Source: Sodalis glossinidius str. 'morsitans'
Lineage (GTDB): Bacteria > Pseudomonadota > Gammaproteobacteria > Enterobacterales > Enterobacteriaceae
DNA: 64,000 nt
Assembly (NCBI RefSeq): GCF_000010085.1
Contig: NC_007712.1
Span: 4,107,147-4,171,146, forward strand
Direction of reading: 5' to 3'
Of the stretch, positions 53,364-60,976 are shown piece by piece. The position numbers and the translations under genes are program-made. The notes under the pieces are model-generated. The model did no database searches and was not told the DNA's origin. It saw only the letters and a list, made by a program, of their open reading frames with translations. Positions within the stretch are counted from its first letter, which is position 1, and every line of letters begins with the position of its first letter.

Positions 53364-54151
53364 GGCTTTGTTGAATAAATCAGAACTTGTGTGACTACGC
53401 CCCCCTAGCAGATCGATTGTTATGCGATCCGGATGCTGTTCGGCATTCCTAACAGCGTCATTTTGTTAAGCGCTTTGACCATCGCTATTGCCTCACCTAC
53501 CTGCGCATCATAATAGTCACGCAGACTTAGATGATCGCCCATAAGCGTTTTGAACCGGAATATAGCTGTTTCAGCCACTGGCGTCGATGATAGCCCACTT
53601 GCTTTTTCCATACATCGTTACTGCCGCTTATATGCTGATTCGCAACGGCGTAGTTACGCTCATGGTATCGGTCTGGCCAATATTGCGCCCCACCTCGTGG
53701 AGGAATAAGAGACCTTATTTTCTTCCTCAGCAGAGCATCATGACAGTAGCGGGTATCGTAAGCGCCATCAGCCAACGCTTCCCTGATTTTCCGCTGGGTC
53801 TGGTTTATCAGAGCTTGGTAGGGCCTGAGCATCCGTCGTACCGCTGAGCGATAAGTCAGCACAGATAATCTCATGCATTACACTGTCTGCGGCCATATGC
53901 AGCTTACGCCACACCCTCCGTCTGTCGGCACCATGCTGTCGGACTTTCCATTCGGTTCCGTCAATGACTAGAGGTGAGATTTCACCACGGGTCGGCGTTT
54001 TTATGCTGATCTTAACTGTCTTTGCTCGCTTGCTGATCAGCGACTAGTTGGTTATTTTAAACTTTTGCTTTGCCATGGAGTGCAGATGTTGAAATGACGG
54101 TAGTGATCTGAGCAGACGATCACCTAAAAGTTATATTTATTCAACAAAGCT
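53364..54151 (-). mobile_element. IS903-like element (IS5 family), truncated
   Basis: Left end GGCTTTGTTGAATAAATC (53364-53381) is the IS903 terminal repeat. The right end, on the other strand, is AGCTTTGTTGAATAAAT, mismatched at the first base. The direct repeats TCGGAATAC (53355-53363 and 54152-54160) are the 9-bp target duplication expected for this group. The element is 788 bases against about 1057 for IS903, so it has lost internal DNA. Confidence 0.93.
53420..54076 (-). pseudogene. IS903-like transposase, broken
   Basis: On the minus strand ATG 54076 reads MAKQKFKITN, then TAG, with SLISK following. A deletion of about 90 codons leads to ISPLVIDGTEWKVRQHGADR and RRVWRKLHMAADSVMHEIIC. 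Then LRPYQALINQTQRKIREALA and DGAYDTRYCHDALLRKKIRS in another frame, and from 53611 AETAIFRFKTLMGDHLSLRD and MVKALNKMTLLGMPNSIRIA. It matches the IS903 transposase all along, but the stop, deletion and shifts make it inactive. Confidence 0.88.
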
Positions 54152-54868
54152 TCGGAATACCCGTTCTTGCGGGGGCAATTGGCTCCAGTTTTCCTATCAA
54201 TGAATAATACAGCCTTACCGCAGGGCATGTGGCGAAAGTGATGATGGTCAGGGTAAAAGCATACAACCCGATCTGTGATGTCGCCATTATCTATCATGAC
54301 AATAAACGCCGGGCCCTGCCGCGGCTGGAGGCCGCTAATAAAGGCGAGCAACTCAATATGTATGGTTACAATGCCTACACGGCGATGCCGACCTCATCCA
54401 GCGGAACCGTACAAGAATTTGGCTGGTGGAAACAGCCCGGCACCAGTTGTCTGATGGGGTTATCTAACGCTGGCGGTATTCAGGGTATGAGTGGAGGGCC
54501 AGTTTACGGCAAAGACGGCGCAATTATCGGCGTGTTGACGGCGACGCATCCCAAGCGGAGACAAACAATTTTCGTTCCTTATCAGAATATCGCCCAATGG
54601 GTGGCTCAGGAAATTAACGATCCGCAATTTGCAATGCGAAATGGGGTGAGTAGCGAGAAAGACGCATTGGCGATTGCCAGCACCAATGCACCGCAGACCA
54701 CCGCTGCGACAACCGGCGCTAGCCCTTTGGTTAAGTCGGTACTGTAGCCTTTAACCGTCGCGTCCAGCTATTTTACGCGTTAAGACCACGGCGGCGGCAG
54801 TAATAATCGCATCGGCTAACGGCCTCGCCAGTGAGAAGCACTACGTACAGGCGAATCGGAACGACGAC

Positions 54869-55858
54869 TTATTCGCTGCTGCCAAACTGTTGACGGTAAT
54901 GCAGCGGGTTAATGCCTAAATTGCGCATAAAGACCCGCCGCATCACATCGGCGCTGGTGAAACCGCAGCGGGCGGCGATCCTGTCGAGATTCATCGACGT
55001 CATAAGCAAAAAGCGTCGCGCGGTTTCCAAGCGCACATTCTCTACATATTTCGCCGGTGTGGTGTTCAGCTCGGTTTTAAAGATGCGAATTAACGTGCTG
55101 CGGCTCATCGCCAACTGATCGGCCAGTATCTCAACGCTCAACTCTTGTGTCAGATGCTCCTGAAGCCAGGGCTGCAGCGCCTTCAGATTACGGTTGTTGC
55201 TGCTTTGCGCCAGCAGGGACAAGCTTTGCTGAGGTTGATGGCTGGGGCGTCGCAAAAAAAGCACCATTTCGCGCGACACTTCAGCCGCCAGCGCATCCCC
55301 GCGATCCTCGGCAATAAGGCTAAGAGCCATATCAATACTGGCGGACATTCCCGCCGAAGTATAAATGTTGCCGTCTTTCACCCAAACGGGCTGATCGTCG
55401 ACCTTGATTTGCGGATGCTGCTGAGCGAATTGCTCCACAACGCGCCAATGGGTGGTTACCCGCTTACCGTTGAGCATTCCCGTCTGCGCCAGAGCGAAAA
55501 TGCCGCCGCACAGCGAGCATATGCGGCGCGCGTTTTTCGTTTGCGTATTGATCCATTTTATCGCCTCTGGAGGATTACCGCTGGATAATAGGATATTCGA
55601 GGTGATAATCAGGGTGTCGATTTTGCTTGTTTGCCATCTGTCATCGGACAGCGAGTAGTTGGCTTGCAGGTTAATGCCGGTCTCGCTCTCGATAGCCAGA
55701 TCCGCCCTGGTAGAAACCAGTTCTATTTGATAAGAGGATTTTTTGTTCGCCAGCTGGTTTGCCAACCGGAATGCCTCCATCGGCCCCACAACATTAAAAA
55801 GGTCGATCGGCGGAATGCAGAGAATGACAATGTTTTGGGGTGGAATACGAGCTGGCAT
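54869..55858 (-). CDS. GlxA-type AraC-family transcriptional regulator
   Basis: This is an intact 329-residue regulator of the GlxA/FtrA group. Residues 1-190 form a DJ-1/PfpI-like domain (IVILCIPPIDLFNVVGPMEA, ICSLCGGIFALAQTGMLNGK with the nucleophile-like Cys), and residues 225-325 an AraC-type double helix-turn-helix (VEILADQLAMSRSTLIRIFK, LDRIAARCGFTSADVMRRVF). Relatives control amino-acid or quaternary-amine catabolism; its target here is unknown. ATG 55858 is the family start. The frame is open among dead genes, which suggests either continued use or recent loss of selection. It lies next to a PTS cluster on the same strand. Confidence 0.85.
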   Translation of the reverse strand: MPARIPPQNIVILCIPPIDLFNVVGPMEAFRLANQLANKKSSYQIELVSTRADLAIESETGINLQANYSLSDDRWQTSKIDTLIITSNILLSSGNPPEAIKWINTQTKNARRICSLCGGIFALAQTGMLNGKRVTTHWRVVEQFAQQHPQIKVDDQPVWVKDGNIYTSAGMSASIDMALSLIAEDRGDALAAEVSREMVLFLRRPSHQPQQSLSLLAQSSNNRNLKALQPWLQEHLTQELSVEILADQLAMSRSTLIRIFKTELNTTPAKYVENVRLETARRFLLMTSMNLDRIAARCGFTSADVMRRVFMRNLGINPLHYRQQFGSSE

Positions 55859-56344
55859 GCTTAACTTCCCTCTACCTTTTTAGCCATTTCTGAACAAAGA
55901 GCGGTTCAATTTGATACTTACAATCGGTAAAATGACATTTTTTATTGGGTCATTCCGCTATGTAATTTCCAAAATGAACTTATAGTGCTGTGATAGTTAT
56001 CATAAAAATGATACTAAAGTAAATTAATCATCAATTGCAAGATGTTTACTTGTAAAGTGCTATATATGATGAAGTATGACGGACCCCGCGTGAACAATGC
56101 CCCATGGCGTGCAGGATATAACACACTGGGAATTAACCACAATGCCATAAGCTAACTCCGAAAGCGTAAGGACTAGGACAGCGTACGAGCCCAAGCAATG
56201 ACTGGCGTCAAAGGCGGCTTTGGCATGAATCTTTTTCCCAAAAACAGAAGAGTAGGATGAATCGTACCATCACGTTTCTCTATAATTTTATCGTTCAAGA
56301 CAGTTGCTTTTCTGTTATCTCTTTAGGGTACATAGGTAAGATCC
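55859..56344. other. Gap between GlxA-type gene and PTS EIIC
   Basis: About 485 bases. It should hold the promoter of the GlxA-type gene. The sequence near 55930-55960 has an inverted repeat TGAC...GTCA around a T-run that could be an operator. In sorbose-type operons the EIID gene would be downstream of EIIC, which is this interval, yet no EIID coding remains are visible. Confidence 0.5.
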
Positions 56345-57082
56345 TCACGCTTCTTTTTTATTTTGATAATAAGAAATGAGCAATACTGCACTGAGGCCGA
56401 AAATTGCCGCGCCGAAAACGGGAATACCGCTGAATTGCACCAGGAAATAGCCGATGAAAAACCAGGGTAGCAACGCCTTTTTGCCAATAACAAAAATGGT
56501 CAAGGCAAAGCCGAGCGCAGGGAGCAGGCCGCCCACGACGCTGAAACCATGAATCAGCCATTTCGGTACGCTGTTCAGAAATGCATTGATACTGTCTTTC
56601 CCGTAAAGATTGGCCAGGAAGGGGACCGGGAAACGGATGAAAAAGCCAAGCAGGGTCGGCCAGATGATGGTGCACAACTTAATCTGGCGTACATTGCCTT
56701 CTTCGGCGTATTTATCCGCCATATGCACGAAGACGGCGTTGACGGTTTTCCTTAATTGGCCAAGAAAAACGCCCATTACCCCGACCGGCACCGCTATAGC
56801 GATAGCCAGCGTCGGCGAAAGACCGGTATTCAAAGCGAGTGGTATGGCGATAAGGCCGGCCAGGCAGTCATCGGCCGGCAGGTTGGAGCCCGCCGCTACC
56901 AGACCGATGTACAAAATTTGAATCGCCGCACTGATAATGACCGCCTGTGTGACGTCACCCATTATCAAGCCAATCAGCACCGACGCAAATAATGGCTGGC
57001 GGATGGCGTGGGTAATGGCATAACCGACATCAGTTTTACATATCCAATACCAAAGCCCTGTAAAAATCGCGACTTCCCACAT
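56345..57082 (-). CDS. Mannose-family PTS EIIC component, sorbose-like
   Basis: EIIC is the membrane channel part of a mannose-family phosphotransferase system. The 245-residue protein starts MWEVAIFTGLWYWICKTDVG and has seven to eight hydrophobic segments, with IGLIMGDVTQAVIISAAIQI and GLVAAGSNLPADDCLAGLIA being the conserved EIIC blocks. Start ATG 57082 follows GGAGGG. It lies 2 bases after the ancestral stop of EIIB. It is intact, but without an EIID partner it cannot transport. By context with the SDR and EIIA/EIIB genes it resembles sorA of sorbose operons. Confidence 0.85.
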   Translation of the reverse strand: MWEVAIFTGLWYWICKTDVGYAITHAIRQPLFASVLIGLIMGDVTQAVIISAAIQILYIGLVAAGSNLPADDCLAGLIAIPLALNTGLSPTLAIAIAVPVGVMGVFLGQLRKTVNAVFVHMADKYAEEGNVRQIKLCTIIWPTLLGFFIRFPVPFLANLYGKDSINAFLNSVPKWLIHGFSVVGGLLPALGFALTIFVIGKKALLPWFFIGYFLVQFSGIPVFGAAIFGLSAVLLISYYQNKKEA

Positions 57083-57132
57083 AGTCAACCCTCCAGACGC
57101 GTAATGACCTTATCCAACGTTAATTTGACTTC

Positions 57133-57582
57133 CTACGGGGTGACCTGGAAGTAAACGGCGGTTCCCTGCGACTGAATAAATTTGAGATCCTGTAAATCCT
57201 GATCATCAATAGATATGTCGTTCACTACGCTGCGCCGGTTTACACCACCACCGAGTTCCCCAACCTGAACTGCATTAAATACGATATCCTTTGCCATCAG
57301 ATGCTTGATGTTACCGATGGATTTGAATAAAACCAGTATGTTGATTTTATTCGTGTCGAAGTACCCCTCCTGAGAGGCTTTAATAAAATCCTCTTCAGCC
57401 ATGACATGGACATCGACGCCTAGTGGTGGCGCCATCACATAAATTTCGGCCAAAAAAGAGTCTTTGGATAATTTGTCATCCACAATAACGATTTCGGTTG
57501 CGGAAATAATATTTCGCCATTTTGTAATGACTTTCCCATGAATGAGGAGAAAATCGACCCGTACCAGTTTTATATTATTCAT
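57133..57582 (-). CDS. Mannose-family PTS EIIB, C-terminus cut by a stop
   Basis: EIIB passes phosphate from EIIA to the sugar. The 149-residue frame has the phosphorylated His in VDFLLIHGKVITKW, and blocks such as SATEIVIVDDKLSKDSFLAE. A TAG at 57133-57135 ends it after FQVTP. In frame after that TAG the sequence reads EVKLTLDKVITRLEG and TGA (57085), so the ancestral protein had about 165 residues, the usual EIIB length. The missing 15 residues are the C-terminal helix. Activity is uncertain, perhaps reduced. EIIA overlaps its start by 8 bases. Confidence 0.75.
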   Translation of the reverse strand: MNNIKLVRVDFLLIHGKVITKWRNIISATEIVIVDDKLSKDSFLAEIYVMAPPLGVDVHVMAEEDFIKASQEGYFDTNKINILVLFKSIGNIKHLMAKDIVFNAVQVGELGGGVNRRSVVNDISIDDQDLQDLKFIQSQGTAVYFQVTP

Positions 57583-57997
57583 AGGTATTCCCGTTAGCTA
57601 TTGATGTCACGTTTTTGATACTTTCACCGCCTGCTTCAATAATTCGGTTTACCAGTTCCTCAATATTTAATTCATTACGGTACATCTCGGCTTCAATTAG
57701 CATGGGTAGATTCATGCCGCAAATCACCGGAAACCCTTTGCGTTTGGCGAATACCGTTGCTACGTTTGATGGCGTGCCGGCATAGATATCGGTAAAGATA
57801 ATGCTATGGGTGGGTGCCCGTTTTAACACCTCGCTCATTTCTTTCATTAATTGCTCAGGCGCCATGCCCGGCATTAATGAAAAACAATAAATATTCTCAA
57901 TTTTACCCAAGATCATTTCGCAGCTATTAACCAATTCGTTGCCAAAGCGACCATGTGAAATGACAAATAACCAGGGAACCACGTTTGATTTATCCAT
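57575..57997 (-). CDS. Mannose-family PTS EIIA component
   Basis: EIIA accepts phosphate from HPr. The 140-residue protein begins MDKSNVVPWLFVISHGRFGN, with the active His in SHG and the family motif around MILGKIENIYCFSLMPGM. Blocks HSIIFTDIYAGTPSNVATVF and RKGFPVICGMNLPMLIEAEM are typical. It overlaps EIIB by 8 bases (coupled translation) and follows the SDR gene by 27 bases. It is intact. It resembles sorF of sorbose operons. Confidence 0.85.
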   Translation of the reverse strand: MDKSNVVPWLFVISHGRFGNELVNSCEMILGKIENIYCFSLMPGMAPEQLMKEMSEVLKRAPTHSIIFTDIYAGTPSNVATVFAKRKGFPVICGMNLPMLIEAEMYRNELNIEELVNRIIEAGGESIKNVTSIANGNTYE

Positions 57998-58024
57998 AAA
58001 ATTTCCTGCCAGAAATGAAAAGGA

Positions 58025-58780
58025 TTAGCCGCGAGATTTGCCCCCCGTGATGTTTATGATGGTGCCTGTGATATAGCTGGACTTATCGGACAGCAGACAG
58101 GTAACCAGATTGGCAATTTCATCCAGTTTTCCCTGACGGCCAAGAGGTATTTTTTGGCTGTAATCTTCATCAATGTTCGTCGTCTTTATACCTCGCGTGT
58201 AGGCCAGCGCTTCGCGGTGCTTGGCATCCCCCATAGGCGTCGGCTCATTGATGCCGGGTGCAACGCCAACTACCCGAATACAGAACTCACCCAGCTCCTT
58301 CGCCCAGGATAGGGTGAAACCATGCACGGCGGCTTTGGTCGCGGAATAACAGATCCTTCGATGCCGGCCTCGGAAAGGATATTCACCTTCCTGCGTGCAA
58401 ATAAAAGGCCCTTTTTGGTTGACTCGCACCATAAAGTCAAAATCATCGTTGCTTAATTTATACTGCGGCGTTTCGCTATAATAGTCGACCAACAACCGGG
58501 CGCGGTTGACCCCTGCATTGTTGACCAAACCATCAATACGCTGGTACTGATGATAGACGTCGTCGACAAACTTCTTAAATGATGTGCGATCGGTGATATC
58601 GCATAAGCGGTAATCTACGCCGGTCGCGCGGTTGGCCGCGTCCGGTAATTGGATATCAGCAACAATGACCTGGGCATTATTTTCCAGTAGGTCGCTGACA
58701 ATATGCGCACCAATCCCGGAGCTTCCACCGGTAACGATAACGACCCGCTGATCAAGATCTATTCACTTATTCGACGCCAT
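58025..58780 (-). pseudogene. sorD: Short-chain dehydrogenase, sorbitol-6-P type, broken
   Basis: This is the remnant of an SDR closely like SorD, sorbitol-6-phosphate 2-dehydrogenase. ATG 58780 reads MASNK, then TGA (probably a former Trp codon), then IDLDQRVVIVTGGSSGIGAH with the NAD motif TGGSSGIG. The frame goes on to VNNAGVNRARLLVDYYSETP and FMVRVNQKGPFICTQ. A deletion of about 36 codons, with frame shifts, removes the catalytic Ser region; CYSATKAAVHGFTLSWAKEL retains Tyr and Lys of YxxxK. The C-terminus SYITGTIINITGGKSRG is exact. It precedes EIIA, EIIB and EIIC. Gene symbol is by similarity. Confidence 0.78.
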
Positions 58781-58826
58781 TGCATTCTCTCCAAATGAAG
58801 TTGAAGCCAGGTAGTGCTAGAGATAA

Positions 58827-58842
58827 TATAAAAGGCGTGCCA
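58827..58842 (-). promoter_or_regulatory. Possible degenerate sigma-54 promoter
   Basis: On the minus strand TGGCAC, five bases, then TTATA lies about 50 bases before the sorD start. The -24 element is perfect, but the -12 element TTGCA is changed to TTATA. It is weak on its own; it is suggested by the adjacent PRD-regulator remnant, whose family activates sigma-54 promoters. Confidence 0.3.
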
Positions 58843-58908
58843 GCTTTTATTTTACTTTATTTTCATATAGTTAAAGTTAGTATTTAGACTTCGCCGGAAG
58901 CCTGCACA

Positions 58909-59190
58909 CTATATTTTGTCCGCTTTCAACACTAGCAGAGACTGGTCAACAGTGATCCAGGGCTCCATCAGCTCATAAATCATTAGGCATTCCGTGGTGG
59001 TCATGGCAAAATGTTACTTGTTGATGAGCGGTCGGGAGGCTTCCGGCGTCAGGGCGATAAAATGGCGCTGCTGCTTGGGCAGCTCTCTATCTTCACGATG
59101 ATTTAAGCCATCGTGGGTCATCAGTCGTTCGATCATCGCCGCCAGATGCATAAACAAATTAATACGCATTTCGCGGACATGGGTAACCTT
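58909..59190 (-). pseudogene. PRD-domain regulator remnant, LevR-like
   Basis: On the minus strand the frame reads VREMRINLFMHLAAMIERLM, then LTPEASRPLINK, a TAA near 59010, then HFAMTTTECLMIYELMEPWI and KADKI at the stop 58909. The pattern of a His in a helix with ERL followed by a second block ending in E..I.EL fits a PTS regulation domain of LevR-type activators, which work with sigma-54 on mannose-family PTS operons. Only the C-terminal ~90 codons remain; the AAA+ part is gone. Family assignment is by pattern only. Confidence 0.5.
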
Positions 59191-59510
59191 TTCACATAGA
59201 ACCGATTAAAGGTTACCTTGTTGCTTTCACGCGGGTTTCGCAAGCGCCGGAGTGGGCGAAAGACAACCACCTCATAGATTTGGCGCTGGTAGATCCCCAC
59301 GTTCCGCATTGCCATCGGGTAGCGTTAGCCATTCCCCGGTTTTCGCGTGCCGTCGGCGACAGAAATCGTATTTATGTTTTAACGGATTTTCCCAAATCTC
59401 CTGCCGCAGACCATCATGCGGTCACAGGCAGGATGGATTTAATCAGCGAAGGGGGGAAATTTGCCCGCTGGGGATAAAGCGGAATAGTGAGGATGTTGAT
59501 GGAACTGGAC
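59191..59510. other. Region with an unrecognised open frame, sor remnant to mnmE
   Basis: One plus-strand frame, 59280-59477, reads ALVDPHVPHCHRVALAIPRF and then VYVLTD-like and KFARWG blocks. RVALAIPRF followed by VLTDFP recalls the ligand domain of LysR-type regulators, so it may be a regulator fragment; I cannot confirm it. Otherwise there is nothing but the 3' flank of mnmE. Confidence 0.3.
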
Positions 59511-60875
59511 TCACTTTCCAATGCAAAAACTGGAAAAAATCCTGCCGAGCAGGTCATCTGAGCTGAATTCGCCGGTTATCTCGCTCAGAGACTGCTGCGC
59601 CAGACGCAGCTCCTCAGCGAGCAACTCTCCATAGCAAGCGCTTACTAGCTGTTCTTTTCCCTGTTGTAAATGGGTCGCGGCAGTCTCCAGTGCGTCGAGA
59701 TGACGCCTGCGGGCCAAAAAACCCCCCTCGGTGCCGCCGGTAAAGCCCATGCTCTGTTTCAAATGGGTACGCAGCAGGTCCATGCCCACACCGGACTGGG
59801 CGGATAGGGTAATAAGTAAGTAACCGCTTATATCACTAATAGCGACGCTTTCGCCGGTGAGGTCGGCTTTATTGCGCACTACCGTAACCGGCATTCCGGA
59901 AGGCAAACGGGCGATGAACGCTGGCCAAAGCATATCCGGGTCGCTGAGGGGGGTGGCAGCGCCGTCCACCATCAGCAGCACATGGTCGGCTTGTTCAATT
60001 TCACGCCAGGCGCGCTCAATGCCGATCCGCTCCACCTCGTCGCCGGCGTTGCGCAGGCCGGCGGTGTCGATAATATGCAGCGGCATACCGTCGAGATGGA
60101 TATGTTCACGCAGCACGTCGCGTGTCGTGCCCGCAATGGCGGTGACGATAGCCGCTTCGCGCCCCGCCAGCGCATTAAGCAAACTGGATTTACCGGCGTT
60201 CGGCTTACCGGCAATTACCACTTTCATCCCTTCGCGCAGAAGACTGCCCTGGCGCGCTTCGGTGCGCACCCGTTCCAGTCTGGCGATAACGTCGTTCAGG
60301 CTGGCTTCAATTTTACCTTCGGAGAGGAAATCAATCTCTTCATCGGGAAAGTCGATGGCCGCTTCGACATAGATACGTAGATTAGTAAGCGCTTTCACTA
60401 ATTCATGAATACGGCCGGAAAACGCGCCCTGTAGCGAATTGATCGCCGAGCGTGCGGCCTGAGCCGAGCTGGCGTCGATGAGATCGGCAATAGCCTCTGC
60501 CTGGGCCAAATCCAGTTTGTCGTTAAGAAAGGCGCGTTCCGAAAACTCGCCGGGGCGCGCAATGCGCACGCCGGGCATCGCGACGATACGCTGTAGCAAC
60601 AAATCCAATATGACTGGGCCGCCATGGCCCTGCAATTCCAGGACATCTTCGCCGGTAAAGGAGTGGGGGCCGGGAAAAAACAGCGCGATGCCCTGATCAA
60701 GCGTCGTGCCGTCGTCGTCGCGAAAGGGCAGATATTCAGCCTGACGCGGTCGCGGCAGCTTGCCCAGCAGCGCGCGGGCTACCGGGGCGGCTAAGGGGCC
60801 GGAGACGCGCAATATGCCGACGCTGCCGCGTCCGGGCGGAGTAGCAAGGGCAGTAATGGTATCCGTCTGGCTCAT
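59511..60875 (-). CDS. mnmE: tRNA modification GTPase MnmE
   Basis: MnmE (TrmE, ThdF) is a G protein that works with MnmG on U34 of tRNA. The 454-residue protein has the N-terminal tetrahydrofolate-binding domain (MSQTDTITALATPPGRGSVG), the G domain with GKPNAGKSS, GTTRD, DTAG and NKAD, and the C-terminal FCIGK with the needed Cys. ATG 60875 is the family start; an upstream in-frame start at 60929 would run into the yidC terminator hairpin. Its partner mnmG (20767) is intact too. It follows yidC after a terminator at 60911-60942, so mnmE may need its own promoter or read-through. Confidence 0.97.
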   Translation of the reverse strand: MSQTDTITALATPPGRGSVGILRVSGPLAAPVARALLGKLPRPRQAEYLPFRDDDGTTLDQGIALFFPGPHSFTGEDVLELQGHGGPVILDLLLQRIVAMPGVRIARPGEFSERAFLNDKLDLAQAEAIADLIDASSAQAARSAINSLQGAFSGRIHELVKALTNLRIYVEAAIDFPDEEIDFLSEGKIEASLNDVIARLERVRTEARQGSLLREGMKVVIAGKPNAGKSSLLNALAGREAAIVTAIAGTTRDVLREHIHLDGMPLHIIDTAGLRNAGDEVERIGIERAWREIEQADHVLLMVDGAATPLSDPDMLWPAFIARLPSGMPVTVVRNKADLTGESVAISDISGYLLITLSAQSGVGMDLLRTHLKQSMGFTGGTEGGFLARRRHLDALETAATHLQQGKEQLVSACYGELLAEELRLAQQSLSEITGEFSSDDLLGRIFSSFCIGK

Positions 60876-60910
60876 TGAAACGCTCGCTTTGCGCCGCGGG
60901 GCGCGGTTGT

Positions 60911-60942
60911 AAAAAATAAAGGCGGTCATATTGATGACCGCC
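60911..60942 (-). terminator. Terminator after yidC
   Basis: On the minus strand AAGGCGGTCAT-CAA-TATGACCGCCTT is followed by a T-rich stretch. It lies 35 bases after the yidC stop (60977) and just before the mnmE start, so it can attenuate transcription into mnmE. Confidence 0.8.
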
Positions 60943-60976
60943 TTATCAGCGTGGCTATCTGGCCGGGCATGCGCTG

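Larger units (their letters stand above)
53243..54747 (+). pseudogene. Lipoprotein trypsin-like serine protease, split by an IS
   Basis: ATG 53243, after a GGAG, begins MKSFLFVIVLSLFLSGCSAV: a signal peptide with lipobox LSGC and lipidated Cys17. The frame is broken at 53363 by the IS at 53364-54151. After the IS, the continuing frame (with the 9-base duplication removed) reads IPVLAGAIGSSFPINE, a TAA at 54205, then YSLTAGHVAKV with the S1-type catalytic His, CDVAIIYHD with Asp and IQGMSGGPVYGKDGAI with Ser. It ends at 54747 with a low-complexity Ala/Thr tail. The former protein was an outer-membrane or periplasmic lipoprotein protease of about 235 residues. Both IS and TAA inactivate it. Confidence 0.85.

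Noticed and set aside
53243..54747. Reading the protease plus IS as a composite resistance or toxin element
   Set aside because: Only one IS copy is present, it is truncated, and the duplication shows simple insertion into an existing gene.
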